NCBI GenBank assembly: GCA_041675025.1
Contig: JBAYUS010000001.1
Location: forward strand, 396,908 to 460,907
Length of the DNA stretch: 64,000 nt
Direction of reading: 5' to 3'
Source: CAJBLF01 sp041675025
Lineage (GTDB): Bacteria > Patescibacteriota > Gracilibacteria > Absconditabacterales > Absconditicoccaceae
The notes under the pieces were generated by a model that saw only the letters and a program-made list of their open reading frames with translations, did no database searches and was not told the DNA's origin. Shown here one piece after another: positions 8,564-20,559 of this stretch (within the stretch, counting starts at the first letter, position 1; each line of letters opens with the position of its first letter). Position numbers and translations under genes: made by a program.

Positions 8564-9793
8564 CTATCATATCTTTTCAACCTCAATATTTTGTTTCTTT
8601 GTATTCACAAAATAGAATAGGAGCATAATAATAACACCTACTCCGAATGCGAATAGGAAGGTGGCTTGTGAATTAATCTTATCCCAAAGTGTTCAGAGAA
8701 TATATCAACCAGGCAGTGAAACTATTCAAATTGCCGTATGAAATATACCTAGTGCAGTCCCCTTTTGATCCTTACCCGCTAGATCGGCTACCAATGCTCT
8801 TTCTGTTCCATCTACTATTGCAAAAACTATACCAAATAAAATAAAAAACAAAATAACTCGTCCAAGTTGGCTTACTAGAGCTAATCATAATGTCACTACC
8901 AAAAATAAACTATATGCTATCCATAACATTCTTTTTCTACCTATACGATCTGAAACAATTCACGCAGGTGTTGAAATCAATGTATATACTCAGTAAAATA
9001 ATACATAATATAAAATAGCTTTTGAATCACTCGCTCCTACATCTTTTGCTTTGAGTAACATAAATGCATATCCGAAATTAACTAATCAGAATAATGCAGC
9101 GACAAAGATAAAACGTTTAAGATTATTTGGTAGTCATTTTATGGCTGTACCCAATGATGGTAAATGTATTTTTGGTTGAATTTTATAATGCTGTCGATGA
9201 CGTTCTTTTTTCATATTTTTTGCTTCTTTGACGAACATAATCGCTATTACTCAAATCAATCCTGGGACAAACGCGAAGAGAAATAAATTTTGATATCATA
9301 AGTATGGGAATAAAAATAATGCTAAAATCGCTCACAATACTGATCATGTTCAATCCATCGCTCTTTGAATACCATATGCCTTCCCCATAAATTCTGGATC
9401 TGTTGTATCAGCGATTAATGCATCTCTCGGTGCGTCTCTGAGTCCTTTTCCTATTCTTTCGATGACTCTAAAAATAAGTACTGCTGGCCATGTTTTTGCA
9501 AAAGCGAATAATGGTTTTGTGACTGTGGAAAAACTATATCCGATAAGGACAAATATTTTTCTTTTCTTAAATTTATCTGACAGATATCACGAAAATACTT
9601 TCAACAATGCAGCTGTCGTATCCGCTGCTCATTCTACGATTCCTATAACTGTCGCTCCTGCACCTAAGCTTGTAAGAAACAATGGTATCAAAGGAAATAC
9701 CATCTGAGAACTTAGATCGGTAAGTAATGAAACCAAACCAAGTAGGAGGACATTTCTAGAAATTCATTTGAGGAAATATTTGAGATTTTTCAT
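8564..9793 (-). CDS. Major facilitator superfamily transporter
   Basis: 409 aa with about 12 hydrophobic segments. The MFS signature between TM2 and TM3 is GYLSDKFKKRK, repeated in the second half as GIVSDRIGRKR. RVIERIGKGLRDAPRDALIAD and DGTERALVADLAG are typical of one MFS subgroup (the tetracycline-resistance-like/Na+-independent exporter type). The substrate is unknown. About twelve TGA glycines occur, many in membrane helices. It starts 21 nt after the ferric-reductase-like gene on the same strand, so the two may act together. Confidence 0.9.
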
Positions 9794-9814
9794 AAAATAT
9801 ATTATTCAGATATA

Positions 9815-10486
9815 TTAAAAAATATTAATACGCTTTTTCTCTACAAACTTAAAGAAAATATAAATTACTAGAAGAATTATATATGTTCGATATTCTCTAA
9901 AATTAAGAAATGCGACATGAAGTATCCCAAACAGTAATGCAGCGTATGCGAGGTTCTGAATTGATTTTCGATGATGTTTGAAAAGTCTGATAGAAAAATT
10001 ATTTGATGTCATAAATCCTATAAGCAATGCTAGTAACGAAAGATATCCCGCAAAAATCCAGAAGATATTGAGCTGTGCAGAAAGCGTAAAACTATTATTC
10101 AGCCAATGTCCGACATTGATTCCACCATGTGTAAAGAGAATCAAGAATGTAGTAATTCATAATAGCCTTCTCCATTTCATACCGAGTGCTGCGACAAAGT
10201 ATACAATACTTAGCAGCATATGTCGTAATCATTTCAACGATCTTCACTTGATAGTTTTGAGATAGTCTCACAATCATTTTAAAGTAATGGTTTTGAGCTC
10301 TGTATATTTCATCAAAATTATAAACGTTGGTTTTACGAAAAGTACTACTCGTAACAAATTCATCCCTGCATTTGCAAACCATTCCCCTGTCTCAGGCCCG
10401 AGAAAAGCGAATGTAGATGGAAAAAAATACGAAGTAAGTACGATAGCTAGACTTATAAGCGTTGTAATGATATAATAATACATCAT
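9815..10486 (-). CDS. Ferric-reductase-like transmembrane protein
   Basis: 223 aa, about six membrane helices, similar to the heme-binding membrane domain of ferric reductase/NADPH oxidase and MsrQ (YedZ). Candidate heme-ligand histidines are in ILFTHGG, LFKHHRKSIQNLAY and GILHVAFLNF. No FAD/NAD domain is attached and no MsrP gene is adjacent, so the electron partner is unknown; ferredoxin at 2902 is a possibility only. Three TGA glycines lie in the GLGDYLKTIKGRSLKGLRH loop. It is between cysS (26 nt) and the MFS gene (21 nt). Confidence 0.8.
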
Positions 10487-10511
10487 GAAGAAAAAATATA
10501 CATAAATAAAA

Positions 10512-12074
10512 TTATGCTTTAGTTATTTCATATCCATCTTTGGTGTCTTTTACTTGAAATCATATAGCCGTAATATTATTTCTCAGCTCATCAGCTAATA
10601 TATAGTCCTTATTTTTCTTGGCTTCTACCCTCTGATCTGCGAATATTCTCACATCATTTGGTATTTCAAAATTTTCTTCATCCCCAAATTCATTATTTAT
10701 TCTTTTTAGAATATTTAATTTTAATAACTTTTCATCTAAATAGAAAACCATATTTAAATATTTCTTAGTTAGTTCTTGAGTATTTACTCATGGCATTAAT
10801 TTCTGTTCAAAAATATAGTTTTTATAAGCAAATAAATTAGCTAGTAGTTTATTCGCTGAGAAATTATCTAAAATAGAATCCATTAATATGTCCTTGAGAG
10901 TAAATGGTTTATTTTGGAAATTAGTATCATCAATATTAGATTCTTTTATAAAATCGTCAAAACTTTCTATTTTAGAATAATCATAATTATTTTCTTTTCG
11001 AGTTGGTCTTAATAAACTTTTTATATCACTATAAAAATTTAGATATCACTTACTAGCCTGTTCCAATTGATCTCGCGTAAAGTTTTGGAAATTTGAATAC
11101 TGTGCCATAAAGTAGAAATATCTGAGATCTAAAGCAGAAAATCCTTTATTTTGGATATCTATTAGATTGTAAACATTTCATAATGACTTACTCATTTTTC
11201 CTCCATCTACTTGGAGAAATTCGTTGTGTATCCAATATTTGACTCGTGGATGAACGTCAAATCCACACTCAGATTGTGCTATTTCATTGGGATGATGAAT
11301 AGTAATATGATCCGCTCCTCCATGATGAATATCAAATTGTTGTCATAAATATTTTGATGACATTGCACTACATTCTATATGCCAACCAGGAAATCATTTT
11401 CCCCATGGTGATTCTCGTTCCATCTGTCTCTGTTCATTTTCGGGAGAAAATTTTCGTAAAGCAAAATCAGTAGGATGTTTTTTACCTCACATATCTACTC
11501 TTTCTCCAGCATTTAGATCTGCTAAACGTTTTTTGTAATTTGGTCACATCAATTCTCCATAGTTTTCTACCTTACTGGTATCCATATAAATTCCATCACC
11601 TGCAACCGTATACGTATATCATTTTTTTTCTAGAGTTTTGATTAATACTATTTGTTCTGGGATATTATCCGTAGCTTTTGGCATTACATCAAATTCATCG
11701 ATATTTAGAAGTTTCATTCCATCTTTGAAAATATTTTCATATTTCTGAGCAACTTCTCGTGCAGTGATTCCTTCACGTTTTGATCATTTTTCTAACTTAT
11801 CTTCTCCTTCATCACTATCAGACACTAAATGTCCTACGTCAGTAATATTCATTACAGCCTTTACTTTGTAACCGAGTAATTTTATAGTATTTCTAATAAG
11901 ATCGGCAGTGAATGTAGCTCTATAATTTCCTATACTAGGATCTCGGTAGACTGTTGGTCCACACGAATATATCCCTACAAAGTCCTTTTTGGGTCCTTTA
12001 TAATTTACATCTTCCATTAAAGGAACAAAAAGTTCTTTCTTACGAGTAAGTGTATTATATATTTGTAATTGCAT
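10512..12074 (-). CDS. cysS: Cysteinyl-tRNA synthetase
   Basis: 520 aa class I synthetase. YSCGPTVY begins the zinc site (C38). The HIGH-type motif, usually HIGN in CysRS, is SIGN (47-50). WHIECSAM contributes further zinc ligands, HHPNEIAQSE is conserved, and the signature GGKMSKSLGN is intact. The anticodon-binding C-terminus ends with VRIFADQRVEAKKNKDYILADELR. TGA glycines include two before HIECS (GKGFPGW). The start is ATG 12074; a TTG 12 nt upstream in frame is less likely. It heads the minus-strand run down to 7554. Confidence 0.95.
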
Positions 12075-12145
12075 CGCAGATAACAAAAAAATAAAGTCAT
12101 AAATACATTATAGAAGCTGAGTGAAAATTCAATTGAAATATAAAA

Positions 12146-12171
12146 AAAAGGTGGATAAAACATCCACCTTT
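12146..12171 (-). terminator. Terminator after lipoprotein gene
   Basis: AAGGTGGAT/ATCCACCTT hairpin; on the minus strand it is followed by eight T residues. It lies 20 nt after the lipoprotein stop codon. Confidence 0.8.
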
Positions 12172-12191
12172 GTATTCATTTTTTAATGATT

Positions 12192-13079
12192 TTACTGATG
12201 CATTTCTACAGCAGGAAGACCTAAAACATAATATTCTTGGTCTTTTTCGTTCTTCATTAACTTGGTTTTGTAATTTTCTACAGATCCGATATCAAACTTT
12301 AGATTTGGTATATTAAGATATCGTTCGTACAATACTTCTGCATTTTTATTACGCATAATCTCAAGTTTTTCTTGATAATTGGTTTGAGCTATTTTGTCAT
12401 TATCACCTTCCGCATAACCTACATACCATAATGTGATACGAGTCTGTGCAGGAAGATTATAACCCCAAGGATCTTCAGCATCATTAACTGTAGGAAGATA
12501 ATAAAGTTTCTTTTCTTCATTAATATCCCTAGTTCCGTTAGTCCATGCATTTGGTCCTCCTAAATTAACTGTAAGATACGTACTTAAAGTTGATAAGAAG
12601 AATTCCCAAAACCTTTCATCTTGTTCATAGAGTTCTTTGGGTATACATAACCAAAGTTTTTTGAATGATTCATTGTTACCATTATCCCTCCTTAACTCTA
12701 AATAATCATGAATGATTTTTGCTAATTCACCTGTTGTTGGTGGATTGACAATATCAGGCATGAGTTTTTGTTGATAGGTTGATAACCATACTTGCCATGC
12801 TTTATTAGCAGTAGCTTCATAGCCTCCAGGCCCATAGATCTGAATAGTATCATTACCCCACATTACATATGGATCTAATGAAGTCCTAATTTGATCGATC
12901 TTTGGTAAGATAATGTCTGTATGCGTCCAATTTAAATCTTTCATAATGACAGTTTCGTCATGCCATAATTTGTCCCACCAACTAGGCTGAAGTTGTCCGT
13001 CCTTTTTACAACCACTACTGGCTAACAAAAAGAACACTACAAACATGCCCATGTAGAATGTTTTAATAAATTTTTTCAT
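12192..13079 (-). CDS. Lipoprotein, unknown function, possible acquired gene
   Basis: 295 aa. The N-terminus is a lipoprotein signal (MKKFIKTFYMGMFVVFFLLASSGC) with lipobox-like ASSGC. The mature part is rich in W, Y and N (WWDKLWHD, WVSTY-like, WGYNLPAQTRITLWYVGY) and looks like an extracellular alpha/beta protein. I recognise no family. It has about 20 glycines and none is TGA, unlike most neighbours, which hints at acquisition from a standard-code donor or strong purifying codon choice. It is flanked by its own terminator and a divergent promoter region. Confidence 0.75.
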   Translation of the reverse strand: MKKFIKTFYMGMFVVFFLLASSGCKKDGQLQPSWWDKLWHDETVIMKDLNWTHTDIILPKIDQIRTSLDPYVMWGNDTIQIYGPGGYEATANKAWQVWLSTYQQKLMPDIVNPPTTGELAKIIHDYLELRRDNGNNESFKKLWLCIPKELYEQDERFWEFFLSTLSTYLTVNLGGPNAWTNGTRDINEEKKLYYLPTVNDAEDPWGYNLPAQTRITLWYVGYAEGDNDKIAQTNYQEKLEIMRNKNAEVLYERYLNIPNLKFDIGSVENYKTKLMKNEKDQEYYVLGLPAVEMHQ

Positions 13080-13134
13080 ATTCGAGTGATTTTAGTTTTT
13101 ATTTATTTTTATTTTATTTCTTATATAGGATCTT

Positions 13135-15717
13135 ATGGATAATAAACAAAAAGTCAAGTTGAATATAAGAAAAATCATTCTTTGTGATATAGATTGATTT
13201 TTGCTCTATTTTCCCTATATACCAAGAGAATTTTACTCTATCTCCCTGTATCGTATGTTGGATTTTGGAATCCTTGGTAATAATGCCAGGAACCTCCTCT
13301 ACATTAAAAAATTTAATAATAAAAAAGGTATACGTCTAGCAAATAATAAGCTCCAGACTAAGGATTTTCTTATAGAAAGAGGTATTCCATTTGCAAAAAC
13401 CTATGGTGTTATCTCAAATCGTACAGAACTCTATGAATTTGATTTTTCTTATTTACCAAAGAAAAATTTTGTCGTGAAGCCCAATCATGGAAGTAAATGA
13501 CAAGGAGTATATATAGTAAAATATATCGAGGAAGAACATTCAGAAAAAATTCCTGAAACAGAAATCCCTGTATCCAAATGAAGATTTCACAAACTATGAG
13601 AAAAGATAAAAAAAATATTTTTTAAAGAATTTGAAAATAAATATCATCATGGAAAATATCAAATCTGAGATGAAATTTTGACTGATCATGAATTCAGAAG
13701 ACGTTTGCTCGATCTTCTCGATGGGAAATATTCTATGACGCTCGGATGAGATAGTATTATCGTTGAAGAAAAACTCATCGCGTGAGAATTATTTAAAGAT
13801 TTTTGTGAATATGGACTGGCTGATATAAGAGTAATTGTTTTCAACCTTGTCCCTGTCGCTACGATGATTAGAGTGCCGACCAAAGGTTCTGGTGGTAAAG
13901 CCAATCTCGCTCAGTGAGGACTATGATTTGGTATTGAAGTATGAAGCGGTAAAATAACATCATTGCTTTGGAAAAATAAGATTTATAAAGTGAAATTTCC
14001 AAAAAAATTCGCTCATTTTCAAAATAAGAAACTCCCCTACTGGAATGATATTTTATTTCTTTCTTCCAAAGTACAATATTTCGTCAACCTATGATATCTT
14101 GCTCTCGACCGAGTTATAACGGGTGAATGACCTAAACTTTTAGAGATCAATGCAAGAGCATGATTGGAAGTACAAAAAGTAAGTGATACAAAATTGAAAA
14201 ATATCTTGGATAAAATAGAAGACCTTAAAATCGTTGATCCAGAAAAATGAGTAGAAATAGCAAAAAGCTTATTTACTCCAGAAAAGTCTGATTTGTTATG
14301 ACAAACTAAACTTCTCTACCTTTCACAATATGCAAATCTTATCATCAAAGATAAAGAAGAAGAGGAAAAAATTGAGGTAATTGTAGAAGTTGATCTCAAT
14401 AAATCATGAAATTTTATGTCACAAAAATTGTTTGATAAGACCAAAGAAAACAAAAGGGAATGGTATCTTAATCTTTATGAAAATGAAATAACTATCAAAA
14501 AGGTAAAATTTTCTGCTTTGGAAAGTCTTACTGATAATAAAATTATCCTAGGGAATAAGACCGCAAGTAATTATTTTATTAAACCAATTCATAAAACACT
14601 TGCTAAAATAGATATTATCGATCCTAAATATATTCAACCGTTAGAAATGGCTGAACTTCATACTATCGACCAAAAAATAGAAAAACTTAGTAAGAGACTT
14701 AATCTCTCTGCCAGACTCAGGCCTGTTAATTATTTTAGCGAACTCGATAAATTTATTACTTTACATGGAGCATATAATCCTATTTTTGCATATAAATGGC
14801 CTGTAGAAGAAAAATTACTTCAAACAAAAGATGAAATAATGAAACTCCAAGCACAAACTAATAAACTTAAAAGTCCTTTTGCTAAGCTATTTCTAGAAAA
14901 GCTTGAAGAACTAGAATTAAGAAGAAATCTTATTCTTGCTTATAGTAAGCAAGATTTTGATAATATAGAATTATATAATAAAAAAATATTTGGTGAATTC
15001 GATAAAGAACTTTTGAAAATATCAAAAGAGAAAGTATTGGACAGAAATGAATTTTGATATAATAAAGATATTTTGGGCAAACCATTGAAACTTTCTGAAA
15101 TAGAAAAAATAATAGAAAAATATCTTATTGATAAAAAGATCTATTGAGTAGATATAGTTTTTTCGTACGACACTTTTTCAAGGATTTCTGTGATAATGGG
15201 AAAAGATATAAAAATAAGTATCTCCAAATCAGCAATATTTAGAGAAGAATGATTGCGTGCAACATTAGCACATGAATTAGATACTCATCTTGTAAGATAT
15301 CTAAATGGAACAAAATCTTGATGGAATATTTTCAAATCATGAACAGCATATTATCAAAAAGACGAAGAGTGATTGGCTATATGGAACGGAAATCAAGTAT
15401 TACCTGATGAATATGAGAAAATATCTCTCTATAAAAAATATGTAGTCACTCATGAATTACAAAAATTTACCTTTAGTAAAGCAGCAGAATATATTAGATT
15501 CATTTATCCAGACAGATCTCTTGAGTGAATATTTAAAACAGTTATAAGATCAAAAAAATGAATGATACATACAGAAAATATATGAACCGGATATCTCAAA
15601 GATAAAATATATCTAGATGGGCTTATAAAAATAAAACAACGAATAGATGCAGGTAACGATCCAGAAAAAATGTATAAATGAAAAATGAAAATAGAAGATT
15701 TAGATTATACTCTATAA
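13135..15717 (+). CDS. ATP-grasp (alpha-L-glutamate ligase-like) fused to DUF1704 metallopeptidase
   Basis: 860 aa in two parts. Residues ~1-400 are a RimK-type ATP-grasp ligase: LGNNARNLLYI, TKDFLIERGIPFAKTYG, FVVKPNHGSKGQGV (nucleotide-binding), IIVEEKLIAG, LADIRVIVFNLVPVATMIRVP and KLLEINARAG (metal-binding). Residues ~430-860 are DUF1704: AELHTIDQKIEKLSKR, the zinc motif H713-E-L-D-T-H718 and the QEGLA-type signature QKDEEGLA (741-748). About 30 TGA codons are read as Gly. Known relatives are separate genes; the RimK-like ligase would add amino acids to a peptide or protein and the peptidase could remove them (inference). It starts a three-gene run with the GNAT and 7TM genes. A TATATA box lies 7 nt before the ATG. 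Confidence 0.9.
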
Positions 15718-15857
15718 TATATTGAAAATCATAAAATTTTTTTATTACCAATACAGATAGACAAAAAATATTTGTAAACATTTGTCGTTGATTAGTTAGC
15801 TTTTTCAAAAATATAGCTCCTGCGAAAAGATAATTTATTTTATTTGTTTGTATATCT

Positions 15858-16301
15858 ATGCAAATCATAGCAGTAAATATAGAAAATACTAAAGATATAA
15901 AAAATATTATGAATCTCATTCACGATACATTTCTTTCTTCCAATATACAAGACTCTACTGAAGGCCTTATAAAAAGAATGAAAGTGCTTTATAGTCCAGA
16001 AAATGATTATACATATACTTTAGCTCATTTTAAAAAATCTACTTTATTTTTCGTTGCTAAAGAACAAGAAGAGATAATAGGTATGATAAGATGAACAAAA
16101 GATAAGATTATCAATCTTTATGTAACACAAAAGTATCAGTGACAATGAATTGGGCACATACTATTAGAAACTTTTGAACAAGCAGCAAAAAAACTTTGAT
16201 CTACTATTATACAACTTAAATCAAGTAAATATGCATTGCCTTTTTATGCTAAAAATGGATATATAGTTGATCATCACAATAGATTAATAAAATATATTTA
16301 A
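15858..16301 (+). CDS. GNAT family N-acetyltransferase
   Basis: 147 aa. The acetyl-CoA loop is VTQKYQGQGIGHILL, the R/Q-x-x-G-x-G/A motif A of GNAT, with its first glycine a TGA codon. It is preceded by the strand INLYV and followed by YALPFYAKNGYIV, the motif B ending. The N-terminal half is a diverged alpha/beta part. The acceptor is unknown. Located between the ATP-grasp/DUF1704 gene (140 nt gap) and the 7TM gene (15 nt), it may acetylate the product of the same system, which is inference. Confidence 0.88.
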
Positions 16302-16316
16302 CTCTTACTATTATTT

Positions 16317-17618
16317 ATGAAAAAAATTATCGCCCTCATAGTCCTACTTGCTGGAAGTTTATTTCTGTTTAATATTACTTCAGCACAATTCACCTCTACT
16401 ACCTGTGAATGAGAGACTCACTGTTCTGCTCCGACGAGATGAGTAAGTTATAATAATACTATAACCTATCTCTGAGAACAAGGAGAAGAATTCGATCTCT
16501 GATTTCAGACAAATTTTGATAAACAAAGAATATTATTACAAGAGATATTTATTTCTGAAAATAAAAATTTTTCTGAAGAAGAAATACGTACTAAGATAAA
16601 AGATAATATGACTGATATTCAAGCAAGTAAAACGCTCATTATTAATACTTCTAAATTTGATGTTCTCTTACAAATTCTGGGTGAATTGCATGCATCTGAT
16701 AATCTTAACCTCCAAGATAAAACTATTTATCTTGTAACTAGTAGTAATAAATTTTTTCTCAAAAGAATATTGGCAAAATATGTTAAACCCATTGAAATCA
16801 CAAAAATATATACCCTTTCTGATGATAAACTTCTTAATTTTCTTTCAACACTTTCTCTAGGGAAAATAAATAATGATGAAGAATATATCACCCCTTTTTC
16901 CCTTTCATTTAATGAGACACCTAAATACCTTCCTATTTCATATCTTGTAGATCGTCTTATTTATCATGGATTTCCAATAGAACTTATTACTATGTTTCTT
17001 ATTCTTTCTTTGGGAACTTTAGCAATAAGTATTCTTAGACAAATTGTAGGTTTTTCAATTTTTGGTATTTATAGTCCTCTACTCTTTGCAATCTCTATGT
17101 CTATTCTTGGTATACCATTTAGCCTTGCATTACTTGCTATATGATTGATTACAAAAATCTTGATAAGATTATTTACCAAAAAAATGTATCTCCTTCATAA
17201 TGCCAAAACATCACTTCTCATTATACTTTATTTCTTTCTTATGCTCCTAATATTTTGACTCAATAACATTCTTTGACTCAATCGAATTGATAGTACAGTA
17301 TTTATAAATGGATTTGTAATCTTCCCAATGATATTCATTATTCTTATAAGTGACAAAGTCTTCAATGAATCATTCAAACTTTTCAGTATAGGACGACGAG
17401 TAGCTTTCATAGAATTCCTTGCTGTCTCTTTCGTTGTTTATGGGCTTTTCTATCGAATAGGAATGAAACATCTGCTCTTAGCTTTCCCTGAATTATTAAT
17501 TCTGATTTTCCTTTTGAATATTGCTGTCGGAAGATTTACCGGACTTCAACTTCTCGAATATTTCCGTTTCATGCCATTACTAAAAAATTCCTCAGGAACT
17601 GAGGAAGAGGAAGAATAA
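16317..17618 (+). CDS. 7TM protein of the inactive-transglutaminase-linked family
   Basis: 433 aa. A cleavable-looking signal peptide (about 1-22, LAGSLFLFNITSAQ) precedes a ~190-residue extracytoplasmic part in which I cannot find a transglutaminase triad. From about 215 on there are seven hydrophobic helices: LAISILRQIVGFSIFGIYSPLLFAI is the signature of the 7TM domain usually fused to an inactive transglutaminase, and the C-terminus NIAVGRFTGLQLLEYFRF matches its end. Elsewhere such proteins neighbour RimK-like ligases, as here. An acidic tail (EEEEE) ends it. Confidence 0.82.
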
Positions 17619-17625
17619 AATATAT

Positions 17626-17758
17626 TGTTCCTCCTTTACTCCCGCCTTGCGGGATAAATTCCATGAGGTGGTCCGGTAATTACCGGACCGGAGGATTTTG
17701 TTACTTTCGTAAAATCTCCCACCGTTCCGGTCCCCCCTCTTTCAAATAAAGAGGGAAC
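17626..17758. repeat. Cluster of nested inverted repeats
   Basis: Contains CCCGCCttGCGGG, GGTCCGGTAATTACCGGACC (perfect palindrome, 17670-17689), GGAGgATTTTgtTAC/GTAAAATCTCC, and CCCTCTTTcaaaTAAAGAGGG. GC-richer than the neighbourhood. It lies between convergent genes and may double as a terminator. Confidence 0.6.
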
Positions 17759-17770
17759 ATCGTTTAGTTA

Positions 17771-19153
17771 TTATTTTTCAAAAAACTGTTTTTTCTTATG
17801 TAACCGCCAACTAGATTGTCTCGTAAGTTGTTTTTTATCTTCTGGATTGAGTAGGAAATGTTTTACTGCTTCTTCAAGAAAGATAGTATTTTGACTTCAT
17901 TTACAGACTATAAGACATTCATTACCTGGCTGTTTCAACATCTTTTGAATATGTTTACCAGCGATATTTGCGTCGTAGAATTTTTCTACATTGTTTTTAT
18001 CATATCAGACTTTTTCTAATTCATCAGCAAGATAATCTGTCATATATTTTCCTACTAAGATTACATGATCTGCGACTTGCGAAACATATCCTGCGATCAT
18101 TCTGTGTTCACGTTCCGTCAGATCACCGAGTTCTCTCATATCACCAAGAACGAGAATAATTTTTCTATTTGGAAATAATTGCGCTTTAATATTGTGTGCC
18201 GTGTTGATAATTTTTCTTACGCTAAGTGGCGAAGCATTATAGGTTGAATCGATAATGACGCTGTGTTCTATTCATTCAAACACCGACAATCTTCCTGGCT
18301 GAAGTGTATACGTAAGACTGAGTTCTTCATGAGAACCATTTCTCAATATCGGATTTTCTGCTTTCGATTCCATTTTTGCATACTTGTAATCGAGTACGCT
18401 AGCGATAGCGAGTCACAAACCAATGTATCCATAATTCGCTTTTCATAGAATATTTGTCTTGATGCTGTATTTCTTTTCTTTGATTCGAAGATGAAATTGT
18501 ACACCTACTCCCCCTTTAAAATCCGAGAGGAAAAAATTTTCATCTTTGAAATATATATCTGCGGTAATGTCGTTTCCTTCTGTCTGATACGTCAGATAAT
18601 CAATATATAAATGTTGTTTAAGTTCAATAGCATAGGTGTCGTTAGCATTAAGAAATCATAATTCTAATGTGCTTTTCAACATTTTTACTTCTTCTCTTGC
18701 TATCTCGCCTGGATTACCAAACTGTTCTGAATGTACAGAATCTATAGCTGTGAAAATTCCTATATGTGGTTTCGTAATAGTCAGAAGAAAGTCCATCTCC
18801 CCAGGACGATCAATCCCATATTCCAAGAGAATAATATCGTAGGGTTTAGGTCAGAAAAATCTTTTTCAAATAAGTTTCATTAAGGTAGAAACAAAACATA
18901 AGATAGTTGGCTCCCATTTTTCTATCTGAAAAATAGAGAGTGAAAGTCATAATTCTCCGTTAAAGTTTTTTGGTGAAGTATAGATTTTTTTGTTGGTAAT
19001 AAATTGCTGTAGGGTCTGATATACAATCATGCGGCAAGAAGTTTTTCCTACACTACCGTTTATCCCTATTACATGTGGACTATGTTTTTCAATATATCAA
19101 TGAGCTAATTTTCCTAATAGCTTATAATACCATCGTAATAACTTTTTTTTCAT
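17771..19153 (-). CDS. murF: UDP-N-acetylmuramoyl-tripeptide--D-Ala-D-Ala ligase (MurF)
   Basis: 460 aa Mur ligase that adds the terminal D-Ala-D-Ala to the UDP-MurNAc-tripeptide, cytoplasmic. The P-loop is GINGSVGKTSC, followed by LLEYGIDRPGEMDFL and the MurF-typical TAIDSVHSEQFG (conserved histidine). The C-terminal domain has RKIILVLGDMRELGDL and VILVGKYM. About ten TGA glycines. The N-terminus lacks the usual ~80-residue UDP-binding MurF domain; it begins only about 25 residues before the P-loop, similar to short MurF forms. It lies downstream of the AI-2E-family gene, separated by a repeat-bearing spacer. Confidence 0.88.
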
Positions 19154-19177
19154 GAAATTTTTTATAAATTAAATGTA

Positions 19178-19282
19178 ATTAGACCTATGGTCGTAATTAA
19201 TCGTAATTTATCCTAACAGATGTAATTGATTATTTAATTACGCGAAGCAAATTACACCGAAGGTGAATTACACGAAGTTATT
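19178..19282. repeat. Degenerate AATTACACGAAG repeats
   Basis: Several imperfect copies of GTAATTA/AATTACnCGAAG (AATTACGCGAAG, AATTACACCGAAG, AATTACACGAAG) in direct and inverted orientation. Noncoding spacer before murF. Confidence 0.5.
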
Positions 19283-20545
19283 TTATTCTTCAAATGTTTT
19301 TTCCATGATAAGGGTAATGATTACTGCAATAGGTACCGCGAGTAATACTCAAACAACTCAAAGAATCAACGCTCATATAATCATACTAATAAAGATAACA
19401 ACTGGATTTACTCCAAGTGTTTTATTCATTAATAATGGAATCAACACATTATTTTCCAATCGTTGAAGTAAGAAAACTACAGCAAGTACAATTAATGCTC
19501 CATAGATACCATAATGAATAAATGCAACTAACATAGCTGCTAATCATCCGATAAATGGACCGATATATGGAATAAATTCTGTCATTGCTACGATACCAGC
19601 AAGTGCTCATTTCTGAGGCAGATCGATACCAAAAAACGCAAGTATCCACAATGCTACGTACATAGCAACCCCCATAAATACACAAAGGAAAAGCTGTGAT
19701 TTGAGTCGAATACCAAGTTTTTTATATATTCTTTCAAGTTTCATATAAACGAATTTGTATTTCTTTTCTCCACCAAGTCTTGCAATAAATCTCATAACCG
19801 AGTCTTTTTGGATAGAAAATAATACTGCAAGAGTAAGCACAATAGATGTCTGAGTCACGAAATTAAAGAATGAACCAACCGCACTTACTGCTATGTTACC
19901 GATATTTCTTGCATATGTTGTCCCGAGATTTACTACTTGAGAAATATTTTGATCTAATTGACTCTGTACTCACGATACGACTGCAGGATTACTAAACGAA
20001 TCTAATAATGCTTGTTTAAGACTTCCTGGAAGCCAATGAGTATCTTGAATAATACCTACTAATGATTTAGTTGCCAACATTTGTTGAAAATCGGAAATAT
20101 TACCCATCAAGATAGTCATAATATCCGAGAGTTGATTGAGTATAAATGGAACGATAAATACCATTGCTCATAAGAGAGCTACAAGTACAAATAAATATGC
20201 AAGAAAAATAGCCAATCATCTATATTTTATTCTTTTTTGAAGTAAATCAATAATAGCCTCTATAGCAAGCGATACGATATAAGCCATAAAAATAAGATAA
20301 ATAATATTCAATGATTGATATATAAACAATCCGAAAAAAATTACCAAAATACCAAATGCCCAAAACTTAAGAAACATTCTATTGGTAAATACAAAAGGTT
20401 TTACTGTTGATTTTTTTTCTTCTTTTTGTTGTTCATCAAGCTTCTTTTCTAGTTTTTCCAATTCCAAAAGCTCTTTTTTATTATCAGACTTTATTGATTT
20501 GAAAAAATCAGATCCGCCTTTCATAATTTTGTGAATAAATGCCAT
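19283..20545 (-). CDS. AI-2E family transporter (PF01594)
   Basis: 420 aa integral membrane protein with about eight helices and the family signature TEFIPYIGPFIGGLAAML; the C-terminus has LGVNPVVIFISMIIGALILGVVGVLLAVPIAVII. Family members are proposed exporters of small molecules or ion antiporters; the name does not establish AI-2 transport. The N-terminus has an unusual lysine/glutamate-rich cytoplasmic stretch (residues 20-45). TGA glycines fall in membrane turns, including one in the GPFIGG signature. Confidence 0.88.
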
Positions 20546-20559
20546 GCTAACAAAATAAA

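Noticed and set aside
17626..17758. CRISPR or tRNA in the GC-richer spacer
   Set aside because: The palindromes differ from each other, have no regular spacing and do not fold as a cloverleaf.
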